A stretch of 64,000 nucleotides of DNA, taken from contig WASS01000029.1 of assembly GCA_009712635.1 (NCBI GenBank), forward strand, positions 62,001-126,000, in the 5' to 3' direction. Source of the stretch: Hungatella sp. (lineage in GTDB: Bacteria; Bacillota; Clostridia; Lachnospirales; Lachnospiraceae). Positions 8,093 through 16,781 of the stretch are shown in pieces. A program made the position numbers and the translations under genes. The stretch's first letter is position 1; each line of letters opens with the position of its first letter. The notes beneath the pieces are model-generated. The model was not told the DNA's origin, ran no database searches, and was given only the letters and a program-made list of their open reading frames with translations.

Positions 8093-9853
8093 CTAAAATT
8101 CCAGTGGTAGGGCAATGGTAATCAATGTATACTGGTCTAATTCGCTTTCCAGCTTTAAGCCATATTCTTCTCCGTAAACCAGCTTTAATCTCCGGTCCAC
8201 GTTTGGAAGACCGATTCCGCTCATATTACTTCTTGTGATACGGGAGGTATCTGTCAGCAGCTTTTCTATATTTTCAGGTGATATTCCAATGCCATTGTCC
8301 TTTACTGAAATATAGAGTATCCCGTTTTCCGTATAAACGTGTATCTCGATAAGACCGTTTCTTCCGCTTGGCTCAATTCCGTTAAATATGGCATTTTCCA
8401 CAATAGGCTGAAGGGTCAGCTTCACGATTTTGGCATCGTAGAGAACCTCCTGGTCCACCTGGATTGAAAAGTCAAAAAGTTCAATATACCGGATTTTTTC
8501 TATGATAACATAGTTTTGCAAAAAATCCAATTCCTGACGAAGCGTTACTTTTTCGTTAAATCCCTTTGCCATGTTTTTAAGAAGTGAAGACAGAGCAGTG
8601 ACAACCTGGACAATTCCGCTGTTTTTCTGCATGGTTGCAATCCATTTAATAGAATCCAGGGTATTATAAAGAAAATGAGGATTGATCTGTGCCTGAAGCA
8701 TTTTAATTTCCAAATCTCTTTTTTCTTTCTCACTTTGAACCCTTGTTTCCATAAGGTTGGAGATCCGGCTGGACATCTGATTAATCTGCTTTCCAATGCT
8801 TCCGATCTCATCAGCCGTTTCAATGGAACGATCCGGATCAAAATTACCTCCGGAAATATATTCCAGACGTTTTTTCAGGCGGCTGATGGGAGCGCTTAGC
8901 TGGCGGGATATGAACCAGGACAAGGTCAGACCGATGGCAAAACAGAAAAAGAATATAAGGCTGATGGTGCCGCCGATCACTCCATGGTCCAGATTAAGAG
9001 ATGAAACTGGAAGAACCTGAAAGAAGATCAGTCCGCTGACAGCCTGTTTTTCATAGGCAATGATGCATTCCTTCCCAGCAAGCATGGTGCGGAAATTTCC
9101 CAGGGGTTCTTTCAACTCTTTTAAGTTTGCCAGTAAATGGTCTACGTCAAAAGAATCTCCGTTCACAGAGGAGATAATACGTCCGTCTGATGTGGCCGCA
9201 TAAAGAATCTGACCGTCTCCCATGCTTTTCAGTGTATCAGAAAACAGCCTGGGGGAAACAGCAAGAAATATCCATGCGTCTTCCGGCTGCCCGTTGGAAG
9301 CATATTTTAATGGTCTTAAAAGCGGAAGAATCTTTGGGGTATAATTGGTAGGAGAAAAAGGGTTGTCCTCCAGAGAAAGAAGGTACTGGGTATTTTCTCT
9401 GTAAAGCAGATCATGAAACCAGGGGGCATTTTCAATGTCACCCACATCCCGGGTGGAACCGTAAGCGTTACCGGCTTGCAGAACTTCTCCATTATTATAG
9501 AGTGTGATTTTATAAATATATTTGCTGTAACCTGAAATTGCACAAAAATCTCTCAGCACATTGGCGGCGTAAAGCTTAATATAGGCAGATTCTCCGTGGT
9601 CTCCCATTTGAAAAGAAGGAGAGGAAAATAATGATTTTCGTTCGGAGCAGGTAACAACAATGTTGACCATTTCCTTATAAGCCACTTCCATCCGATCTGA
9701 CAAAATCTGGACCCGGTTCACTGTATTTTTTGTTTCGTTTTCTAAAGCATCCTTATAATAAGAGTGATAGTTATAAAAACTCACGGCACATGCAATGATG
9801 ATAACCATCAGCAGATTGTATAAAAGAAATTTATACCGGAATGTTCGGGGCAT
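8093..9853 (-). CDS. YesM-type sensor histidine kinase
   Basis: A kinase of 586 residues. One transmembrane helix lies near the N-terminus, then a large extracellular sensor region, a second transmembrane helix around residues 290-310, and a HAMP domain. The His_kinase domain has the characteristic QAQINPHFLYNTLDSIKW motif, whose His is the phosphorylation site, and the ATP-binding region has VENAIFNG and NGIGI. I chose the ATG complementary to 9851-9853 because AAGGA lies seven bases upstream, the hydrophobic N-terminus follows directly, and a good promoter lies just upstream at 9942-9970. A longer frame reaching 9970 would overlap that promoter. It should phosphorylate the downstream AraC-type regulator in response to an extracellular sugar. 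Confidence 0.92.
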   Translation of the reverse strand: MPRTFRYKFLLYNLLMVIIIACAVSFYNYHSYYKDALENETKNTVNRVQILSDRMEVAYKEMVNIVVTCSERKSLFSSPSFQMGDHGESAYIKLYAANVLRDFCAISGYSKYIYKITLYNNGEVLQAGNAYGSTRDVGDIENAPWFHDLLYRENTQYLLSLEDNPFSPTNYTPKILPLLRPLKYASNGQPEDAWIFLAVSPRLFSDTLKSMGDGQILYAATSDGRIISSVNGDSFDVDHLLANLKELKEPLGNFRTMLAGKECIIAYEKQAVSGLIFFQVLPVSSLNLDHGVIGGTISLIFFFCFAIGLTLSWFISRQLSAPISRLKKRLEYISGGNFDPDRSIETADEIGSIGKQINQMSSRISNLMETRVQSEKEKRDLEIKMLQAQINPHFLYNTLDSIKWIATMQKNSGIVQVVTALSSLLKNMAKGFNEKVTLRQELDFLQNYVIIEKIRYIELFDFSIQVDQEVLYDAKIVKLTLQPIVENAIFNGIEPSGRNGLIEIHVYTENGILYISVKDNGIGISPENIEKLLTDTSRITRSNMSGIGLPNVDRRLKLVYGEEYGLKLESELDQYTLITIALPLEF

Positions 9854-9941
9854 GATCTCATCCTTTCTCCCCCGTGAACAGCCGTTAAATGCCAGATGCA
9901 CGATTTTGCATCTCAGCCTGCACGAGATTAAATTTAGTAAT

Positions 9942-9970
9942 ATCATATCCTTTATTCCGCAGAAATTCAA
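9942..9970 (-). promoter_or_regulatory. Sigma-A-type promoter of the histidine kinase/response regulator operon
   Basis: On the minus strand TTGAAT (complement of 9965-9970) and TATGAT (complement of 9942-9947) are separated by 17 bp. This places the transcript start about 80 bases before the kinase ATG. Confidence 0.55.
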
Positions 9971-10086
9971 CGAAATAGAAATGAATCTTAAAAAAATATA
10001 AAAATCTGAATAAAGTATATGTTTTAATTTATAGCCATAGGAAAAACGTAAAAAAAATAATATAATTATGCAAATCGTTTATTCCG
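9951..10086. promoter_or_regulatory. Three TTTATTCMG boxes, candidate response-regulator operators
   Basis: TTTATTCCG occurs on the plus strand at 9951-9959 and 10078-10086; TTTATTCAG occurs on the minus strand at 10006-10014. All lie in the space between the divergent kinase gene and the solute-binding-protein gene. The last box is about 40 bp before a plausible transcript start for the importer, a normal activator position. The remainder of 9854-10162 holds only the kinase promoter and the ribosome binding site of the importer. Confidence 0.4.
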
Positions 10087-10162
10087 ATATAGCCTCAGAT
10101 CTGGTATCTTTATAGCATAAAGAACACGCGCGTAGTTCTAAAAAAAGGGAGGTTTCAAACCG

Positions 10163-11515
10163 ATGAGATTAAAAAAGGTTTTAGCTATGGTATTAGCAGC
10201 CGGAATGGTGTGTGCATCTTTAACTGCATGTGGCAGCAAAACAGCTGAAAGCAGTGCTGCAGATTCAGCAGGAGCAACGACTGCCGCAGAATCCGCAAAG
10301 TCAGGAGATAAAACACAGAACTCTGGTGAAAAGAAGGTACTTACCGTTACAACATGGGACTATGATTCATCTCCTCAGTTTCAGTCAGTGGTTGATGCCT
10401 ATATGAAGGAAAATCCCAATGTGGAGATTAAAGTCATTGATACATCTGCTGATGAATACAACAATTCCTTAGGAATCAGTTTATCCGCAGCTCAGCCGGA
10501 TCCGGATATTATCTGGGTAAAGGATATGGGCTCCATGCTTCAGATGGCTGATAAAAAGCAGCTTCTTCCTCTTGATGATTTCATGAAAAAAGATAACTTT
10601 GATACATCCGTTTACAATGGTGCCGCAGAGCAGCTTCAGTACAACGGAGTGACTTACGGACTTCCGTACCGTTCTGACTGGTATGTCTTATACTACAATA
10701 AGGATCTTTTCGACGCAGCAGGTGTTGCATATCCTTCCAATGATATGACCTGGGATGAGTATAATGAACTGGCTGCGAAGATGACTTCCGGCGAAGGCAG
10801 CTCAAAGGTATACGGCGGACATAATCATACATGGCAGGCGCTTGTAACAAACTGGGCCGTTCAGGATGGCAAGCATACGGTTGTTGAAAAAGATTATTCC
10901 TTTTTAAAGCCTTGGTATGAGGCAGCTCTTTCCTTACAGGATAAGGGATATATTCAGGATTACTCTACGTTAAAGACAGCCAATATCCATTATTCCTCTG
11001 TATTTAAGAATCAGCAGTGCGCTATGATGCCAATGGGAACCTGGTTTATCGCGACTATGATCCAGTCCCGTGCAGCAGATGAGACCTCCTTTAACTGGGG
11101 GATTGCAAGACTTCCTCATCCTGCTGATACAGAATCAGGATATACAGTAGGAGCTCTCACTCCTGTGGGAATCAGCGCTTATACGGACGAACCTGACTTA
11201 TCCTGGGATTTTGTAAAATTTGCAACAAGCAAAGAAGCCGCAAATATTCTGGCTGAACAAGGTGTATTTACCGGTATCCAGACAGAGGAATCTTTAAAGA
11301 CCATCGCTTCCGCACAGTTCTTCCCTGAGGGAGAATCTAATATTGAAGCATTGTCCTATACTCATTACACATTTGACCGTCCTTTAGACCCGAAGATCGA
11401 AGAAATTCGTAAGGCTCTTGACGAAGTTCATGAAATGATAATGATTAAGCAGTATACGGTTGATCAGGGAATCGAAGAACTGAACAAACGTGTTGCAGAG
11501 ATCAAAGGCTGGTAA
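10163..11515 (+). CDS. ABC transporter sugar-binding lipoprotein
   Basis: A 450-residue extracellular solute-binding protein (family 1, MalE/UgpB type). The N-terminus is a lipoprotein signal peptide: basic MRLKK, a hydrophobic core, then lipobox L-T-A-C with the lipidated Cys at 23. A low-complexity Ser/Ala/Thr linker follows, then the mature domain (VTTWDYDSSPQFQSVVDAY). It should capture an oligosaccharide outside the membrane and pass it to the two permeases downstream. The ATG has GGGAGG upstream. A terminator-like hairpin between this gene and the permeases would give the binding protein higher expression, as is common in such operons. No ATPase gene is present, so a shared MsmX-type ATPase is likely. 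Confidence 0.93.
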   Translation: MRLKKVLAMVLAAGMVCASLTACGSKTAESSAADSAGATTAAESAKSGDKTQNSGEKKVLTVTTWDYDSSPQFQSVVDAYMKENPNVEIKVIDTSADEYNNSLGISLSAAQPDPDIIWVKDMGSMLQMADKKQLLPLDDFMKKDNFDTSVYNGAAEQLQYNGVTYGLPYRSDWYVLYYNKDLFDAAGVAYPSNDMTWDEYNELAAKMTSGEGSSKVYGGHNHTWQALVTNWAVQDGKHTVVEKDYSFLKPWYEAALSLQDKGYIQDYSTLKTANIHYSSVFKNQQCAMMPMGTWFIATMIQSRAADETSFNWGIARLPHPADTESGYTVGALTPVGISAYTDEPDLSWDFVKFATSKEAANILAEQGVFTGIQTEESLKTIASAQFFPEGESNIEALSYTHYTFDRPLDPKIEEIRKALDEVHEMIMIKQYTVDQGIEELNKRVAEIKGW

Positions 11516-11531
11516 AATATAATTGATTGCC

Positions 11532-11572
11532 AAAGAGCGCCTTTTCTAAAATTTCAGCAAGGCGCTCTTTTT
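11532..11572 (+). terminator. Hairpin terminator/attenuator between binding protein and permease genes
   Basis: A perfect 12-bp GC-rich stem (11532-11543 with 11559-11570) ends in a T run. Placed inside the operon, it probably lowers permease expression relative to the binding protein. Confidence 0.8.
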
Positions 11573-11608
11573 GTGGCAAAAAGCAGGTGAAAAGGAGGTT
11601 AACCCAGT

Positions 11609-12526
11609 ATGAAAGAATTAAAAATCACATTGACGTCGCATCAAAAGAAAGCAATCCGAAGTAACCTGGTCGGTTATTCCTTTATTTTGCCTAATTTAAT
11701 CGGATATGCTATTTTCGTATTTATTCCTGTTATTTTTTCCTTTATTTTAAGTGTTATGAAATGGGATGGCTCCAAGGCTCCCATGGAGTTTGTGGGATTA
11801 AAAAATTTCGCTCAGATTTTTGGTGACAGGATATTTGTTCAATCCTTTCTTCACACCATTCAATATGCATTGCTTACGGTAGTTCCAACGCTGGTGCTGT
11901 CACTTTTACTGGCAGTTTTACTGAATCATAAGTTAAAAGGGATAGCGATCTTCCGGACAGCACTGTATTTCCCTTACATCGCTTCCATTGTGGCGGTAGG
12001 TGCGGTATGGAACATGTTATTTCAGCCGGATTTCGGACCCATAAATGAATTTTTAAAATTCATTGGCATTTCAAAACCTCCCAGATGGGTTGTTGATGTG
12101 AAATGGGCTATGGTTGCCATCTCCGTTGTAAGTGTATGGAAATATATGGGTTACTATATGATCGTGTATCTGGCAGCTCTCCAGGGAATCTCAGGTTCCC
12201 TTTATGAAGCGGCAGGTATGGACGGGGCCAATGGTGTTCAGAAGCTCCGGTATATTACGATCCCCATGCTGACTCCGACCACATTCTTCGTGCTGATTAT
12301 GCTTACAATTCAGTGCTTTAAGGTGTTTGATCTTGTATATGTAATGACAGGCGGAGGTCCCGGTAACGCCACCAAGACCCTGGTCAATTATATTTATGAA
12401 AAGGCATTTACCTCATGGGAGTTTGGACCGGCAAGTGCGGGAGCCATTGTTTTGTTCGCAGTCGTGCTTGTGATCACCCTGATTCAGTTTGCGGGTGAAA
12501 AGAAGTGGTCTAAGGATTTAATGTAA
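11609..12526 (+). CDS. ABC sugar transporter permease, MalF/UgpA type
   Basis: A 305-residue membrane protein with about six transmembrane helices. The first starts at residue 20 (YSFILPNLIGYAIFVFIPVIFSFILS), as in LacF/UgpA-type permeases. The cytoplasmic EAA loop that contacts the ATPase is visible as EAAGMDGANGVQKLRYITIPML. AAAAGGAGG lies upstream of the ATG. It forms a heterodimer with the permease 12 bases downstream. Confidence 0.93.
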   Translation: MKELKITLTSHQKKAIRSNLVGYSFILPNLIGYAIFVFIPVIFSFILSVMKWDGSKAPMEFVGLKNFAQIFGDRIFVQSFLHTIQYALLTVVPTLVLSLLLAVLLNHKLKGIAIFRTALYFPYIASIVAVGAVWNMLFQPDFGPINEFLKFIGISKPPRWVVDVKWAMVAISVVSVWKYMGYYMIVYLAALQGISGSLYEAAGMDGANGVQKLRYITIPMLTPTTFFVLIMLTIQCFKVFDLVYVMTGGGPGNATKTLVNYIYEKAFTSWEFGPASAGAIVLFAVVLVITLIQFAGEKKWSKDLM

Positions 12527-12538
12527 GGAGGGAAAGCG

Positions 12539-13366
12539 ATGAATACAAAAACAAAAGATTTAAGGATACCACTGTATCTGGGACTGATTGCTTTATCCCT
12601 TTTTATGCTGGTGCCTTTTTACTGGATGGTAATCTCTTCTTTAAAGCTTAATAAAGATGTATTTTCCGTACCAATGAAATGGTGGCCCGGTACGATGCAT
12701 TGGGAGAACTACAAAATCATCTGGAAGAAGCTGCCCCTTGTGACATTCTTTTTCAATACAGCCAAGCTGACGGTTATTACCACCATCATACAGCTGTGTA
12801 CCAGCTGTTTTGCTGCTTATGGTTTTACAAAGACGCGTTTTAAAGGCAGGGACCTGATCTTTCTCATGTATGTTACTACCATAGCTGTTCCATGGCAGGT
12901 TTACATGGTTCCACAGTTTATTCTGGTTTCCAGGCTGGGTCTTAACGACACTCATCTAGGATTGATCTTAATGCAGGCGTTCTCTGCATTTGGTGTATTT
13001 TTAATCCGCCAGTTTTATATCAGCATTCCGGATGAATTATGCGAAGCTGCCAGGATCGACGGGTTAAATGAATATGGTATCTTTGGAAAAATCGTGTTTC
13101 CTCTTGGGAAGCCTGCTATGGCAACCCTGACCATTTTTACATTTACCAATGTGTGGAATGACTTTATGGGACCGCTTATCTATTTAAAAACAAAGGAACT
13201 GAAAACCATCCAGCTGGGGATCCGGATGTTCATATCCCAGTTCGGAGCGGATTATGCATGGATCATGGCTGCTTCCGTTTGCTCATTGATCCCGGTTATC
13301 ATTGTATTTTTAAGCTGTCAGAAGTTCTTTGTAGAGGGCGTTGCAGCCAGCGGAATCAAAGGATAG
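12539..13366 (+). CDS. ABC sugar transporter permease, MalG/UgpE type
   Basis: A 275-residue inner-membrane permease with about six transmembrane helices (first: YLGLIALSLFMLVPFYWMVISS). The EAA motif reads EAARIDGLNEYGIFGKIVFPLGKP. It is the second half of the permease pair, with AAGGAGG in front of its ATG and GH88 and sulfatase genes right behind. The context makes a uronate-containing glycan oligosaccharide the likely cargo. Confidence 0.93.
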   Translation: MNTKTKDLRIPLYLGLIALSLFMLVPFYWMVISSLKLNKDVFSVPMKWWPGTMHWENYKIIWKKLPLVTFFFNTAKLTVITTIIQLCTSCFAAYGFTKTRFKGRDLIFLMYVTTIAVPWQVYMVPQFILVSRLGLNDTHLGLILMQAFSAFGVFLIRQFYISIPDELCEAARIDGLNEYGIFGKIVFPLGKPAMATLTIFTFTNVWNDFMGPLIYLKTKELKTIQLGIRMFISQFGADYAWIMAASVCSLIPVIIVFLSCQKFFVEGVAASGIKG

Positions 13367-13422
13367 AAAGAGGAAACCCTGCGGGTATCCCTTTATGTCC
13401 AAAAAGATGAAAGGAGAGGCAT

Positions 13423-14600
13423 ATGGCACAGACATTGGAACAAATAAAAAACTATCCTGGAATGGAAGAGGGTATGGTTCAACAGGCTCTTAATGATGCA
13501 GTAAAGATCGTGAAAGAGAACCTTACAGAATTTACGGATAAATTCCAGTCTTCCAACAGCTTCAACGGATTTTATGAGGCAACAGAAAATGTGGAATGGA
13601 CAACAGGGTTCTGGACAGGAGTGATCTGGCTGGCTTACGAGCACACCGGTGATGAAGCATTTCAAAAAGCCGCCCAAGTACAGGTAGAAAGCTTTCTGAG
13701 CAGAATTGAAAATAAAATTGACGTAAACCATCACGATATGGGATTTCTATATAGCTTATCCTGTGTGGCAGCCTATAAACTGACCGGCAATGAACATGCA
13801 AAAAAGCTGCTTTATTGGCGGCAGATCATCTGGCAAAACGATACAGAGAAAGAGGGAAGTTCCTTCAGGCGTGGGGAAATCCGGGAGAACCAAAAGAATA
13901 CCGGCTGATCATTGACTGTCTGTTAAATCTTCCCTTACTTTACTGGGCAACCGAAGTGACGGGAGATCCTTCCTATGAGGATAAGGCGGAAAACCATATA
14001 AAGACTGCCATGAAATGCATTTTGCGTCCGGACCATTCTACTTACCATACCCATTTCTTTGATGTGGAAACAGGGGAACCCACGTATGGAGTAACCCATC
14101 AGGGGAACCGCAACGGTTCTGCATGGGCCAGAGGCCAGGCCTGGGGGATTTATGGAATTGCCTTAAGCTACCGGTATTTGAAGAATCCGGAGTACATGGA
14201 CTTATTTTGCAGCGTGACGGATTATTTTATTGAACATCTGCCGGAAGATCTGATTCCTTACTGGGATTTTGACTTTGACACAGGAAGTGAGGAACCAAGA
14301 GATTCCTCTGCGTCTGCCATTGCTGTCTGCGGAATCCTGGAAATGGCAAAATACTTAGAAAAAGAGAAGGCGCAGGTATATCTGACTGCAGCTGACCGGA
14401 TGCTTAAGGCGCTGACAGACCTTTGTGCCAACAGAGATTACAAAAAATCCAATGGATTGCTGCTTCATGGCACCTATGCAAGGAATTCCAAAGAGAATAC
14501 CTGTACCGACCGAGGTGTAGATGAATGCAATACATGGGGAGATTATTTTTATATGGAGGCGCTGACAAGGCTCTCCAGGGACTGGAAGCTGTACTGGTAA
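13423..14600 (+). pseudogene. GH88 unsaturated glucuronyl hydrolase, split by a -1 frameshift
   Basis: Two overlapping frames together make one glycoside hydrolase family 88 protein of about 392 residues, the normal length. The first (13423-13908) carries the N-terminal half with WTTGFWTGVIWLAYEHTGD and the catalytic-region HHDMGF. The second, one base back, carries KFLQAWG, the GSAWARGQAWGIYG substrate-channel motif and the C-terminus. The switch is at a six-A run, 13800-13805, read as GCA-AAA-AAG. One more A would restore the frame as GCA-AAA-AAA-GCT. The run plus the next G is A-AAA-AAG in the correct phase for a classic -1 ribosomal slip. So this may be a real mutation, a sequencing error or a translated frameshift. 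Family members remove unsaturated uronic acids left by polysaccharide lyases. Confidence 0.85.
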
Positions 14601-14623
14601 GTGCTGGTGGAGGTGAAGAAAGA

Positions 14624-16012
14624 ATGAAGACAAATCTGCTGTATGTGTTTGCTGACCAGTGGCGGGCGCACGCGATGGGATTTATGAACGTGGATCAGGT
14701 GATAACACCAAACATTGACTCTTTTGCCCGGGAGAGCATGAGGTTTACCAATGCTTACAGTACGTATCCCTTATGCTCTCCCCACAGAGCGTCTCTTATG
14801 ACAGGAAAATACCCATTCCGCCTGGGAATGTGGACTAATTGCAAGATTGGACTGGAAGAAACGGTCATGTTGAGACCCCAGGAGCTCTGCATTGGAGATG
14901 TGCTAAAAGGTGAAGGTTACCGGACGGGATACATTGGTAAATGGCATTTGGATGCTTCGGAGCTTAACTTTGTTACCAACCCAATGTCAGGTGCAAGGGA
15001 CTGGGATGCCTATACTCCGCCAGGGGAAAGAAGACATGGATTTGATTACTGGCTGTCTTACGGAGCCTGGGATGATCACATGAATCCCCATTATTGGCAA
15101 GACGGTGAAAGCCAGATAAAGCCAGGAAAATGGTCAGCAGAATTTGAAACAGATAAGGCGCTTGAATACATGGAAGCAAGGAAAGAAGGTGAACAGCCAT
15201 TTGCGCTGTATCTATCCTACAATCCGCCTCATCTTCCCTATGAGCTGGTGCCGGATAAGTATTACCAACGATTTAAGGACCTGGAGGTCTGCTATCGTGA
15301 AAATGTTCCGGAAGAGATGAGACAAAAGGGAGGACTCCTGGAGACTCAGACAAGGCAGTATTATGCTGCAATTTATGGAATTGATCAGCAGTTTGGAAGA
15401 ATCCTGAAATATTTAAAAGATCATGACATGGAGGAAAATACCCTTGTCATCTTGTCTTCGGATCATGGAGAAATGCTTGGCTCACATGGATTGATGAGTA
15501 AAAATATCTGGTATGAGGAGTCCATTCATATACCGCTTATGATTCGTCAGAAAGGAAGAATCCAGGCGGCTGACAACGATGGAATTTTTGCCAGTCCTGA
15601 CCACATGCCCACGATTCTGGAACTTTTGGAAATTCCCGTTCCAGAGACATGCGAAGGCTATAGTCATGCAAAAGGAATGTTGGGAAGAGATAAGAATGAG
15701 CCTGAGGATATGTTGATATGCTCTTATCCGGGAGGAGCGGAGATGGTAAAAAATTTCTCCTCTAAAGGTCTTAATCATAAATCCTATGGCTGGCGCGGTA
15801 TAAAGGATAAGCGTTACACTTATGTCATATCTAACGGCTATGCGCCAGGCGAGGAACAGAGAGAATATCTTTATGATAACGAAATGGACCCTTATCAAAT
15901 TAATCCTGAATTATTAGAGCCGGATTGTCAGAGAATTGAAATTCTTAAGTACAGGGAAAGGCTAAGAGCGTATTTAAGCAGAACAGAAGATCCGTTTTTG
16001 TGGAAGCGCTAG
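14624..16012 (+). CDS. Cysteine-type sulfatase
   Basis: A 462-residue arylsulfatase-superfamily enzyme. The active-site motif C-S-P-H-R-A-S-L-M-T-G is near residues 48-58; the Cys is the one converted to formylglycine, here probably by an anaerobic radical-SAM maturase not present in the window. Metal and substrate residues include FADQW near the N-terminus, YIGKWHLD, and the late SSDHGEMLGSHG. There is no signal peptide, so desulfation is cytoplasmic after import. The start at 14624 has GGAGGTG eight bases upstream and begins directly with the KTNLLYVFADQ strand; a longer frame from 14525 only reads into the previous gene. It works with GH88 on sulfated uronic-acid glycans. Confidence 0.93.
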   Translation: MKTNLLYVFADQWRAHAMGFMNVDQVITPNIDSFARESMRFTNAYSTYPLCSPHRASLMTGKYPFRLGMWTNCKIGLEETVMLRPQELCIGDVLKGEGYRTGYIGKWHLDASELNFVTNPMSGARDWDAYTPPGERRHGFDYWLSYGAWDDHMNPHYWQDGESQIKPGKWSAEFETDKALEYMEARKEGEQPFALYLSYNPPHLPYELVPDKYYQRFKDLEVCYRENVPEEMRQKGGLLETQTRQYYAAIYGIDQQFGRILKYLKDHDMEENTLVILSSDHGEMLGSHGLMSKNIWYEESIHIPLMIRQKGRIQAADNDGIFASPDHMPTILELLEIPVPETCEGYSHAKGMLGRDKNEPEDMLICSYPGGAEMVKNFSSKGLNHKSYGWRGIKDKRYTYVISNGYAPGEEQREYLYDNEMDPYQINPELLEPDCQRIEILKYRERLRAYLSRTEDPFLWKR

Positions 16013-16029
16013 AAGAGAATCAGGAATAA

Positions 16030-16078
16030 GGGGTGTTGCAAAATTAACGTAAGTTAGTTTTATGGCACCCCGCTTTTT
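16030..16078 (+). terminator. Terminator at end of the importer/GH88/sulfatase operon
   Basis: GGGGTG (16030-16035) pairs with CACCCC (16066-16071), extended by an imperfect inner stem, followed by a five-T run. Confidence 0.65.
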
Positions 16079-16119
16079 ACTTTAACGGGGAATATGAATT
16101 TTTAGAAAGGGATATCTTT

Positions 16120-16761
16120 ATGAGGTACAAATGCAGGAAAATAAGGGATAAACTTATTATCAATGGTAATTTAAGAAAAGTCCAGTGGGAGGCTGCAGAA
16201 GGCATTTTACTAGTGGATACAGTAACAGGTTTAGAAAGTAATAACCAGACAATTGTTAAGTTCTTATGGGATGATACTTTTTTATACGTTGGCTTTTATT
16301 GCAGGTATGAACAGATCAATGCAACTATGAGTGGTTTCAATGAAAAACTGTATGAAGAGGATGTGGTGGAAGTATTCATTGATGATAACAGTGATCGAAG
16401 GACCTATATGGAAATTGAGGTAAATCCGTTAAATGCAGTACTTCATTATCATATACATAACGACCTGACTGGTACGATTTTACAATATGCCAGAGTTAAT
16501 AATAATATTATATCAGCTGTTACTCAGGATCAGGAAGAGAAGGAATTTATGGTGGAGTTCGCCATCCCATTTACTGAATTTATTACAGCATCAAGCATCC
16601 CGCCTGAAACAGGAGATATATGGCTGTTTAACGCATATAGGATCAATAACAGCTTAAGAGACGATGTTGAATATCTGGCATGCTCACCTACTGGTATGAT
16701 CAATTTTCATATACCAAATTGTTTTGGAGAATTAGAATTTACAAATATACCAATTATTTAA
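16120..16761 (+). CDS. CBM9-like / DOMON-type carbohydrate-binding protein
   Basis: A 213-residue protein matching the family-9 carbohydrate-binding-module-like fold. The signature is an N-terminal NGNLRKVQWEAAE start, a central FLWDDTFLYVGFYC strand pair, and YEEDVVEVFIDDNSDRRTYMEIEVNP in the middle. It has no signal peptide and no attached enzyme domain, so it appears to be a stand-alone cytoplasmic protein, unusual for a binding module. It starts after a GAAAGGG ribosome binding site and is followed 20 bases later by an AraC regulator. Its role is probably linked to the glycan locus. Confidence 0.75.
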   Translation: MRYKCRKIRDKLIINGNLRKVQWEAAEGILLVDTVTGLESNNQTIVKFLWDDTFLYVGFYCRYEQINATMSGFNEKLYEEDVVEVFIDDNSDRRTYMEIEVNPLNAVLHYHIHNDLTGTILQYARVNNNIISAVTQDQEEKEFMVEFAIPFTEFITASSIPPETGDIWLFNAYRINNSLRDDVEYLACSPTGMINFHIPNCFGELEFTNIPII

Positions 16762-16781
16762 CCTGCATTTAAGAGGCAGTT

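Noticed and set aside
9854-9970. A longer histidine kinase start at 9970.
   Set aside because: It would overlap the probable promoter and adds residues with no family character.
14525-14623. A longer N-terminus for the sulfatase starting at 14525.
   Set aside because: It overlaps the end of the GH88 gene in another frame, and the ATG at 14624 has a strong ribosome binding site and begins at the conserved first strand.
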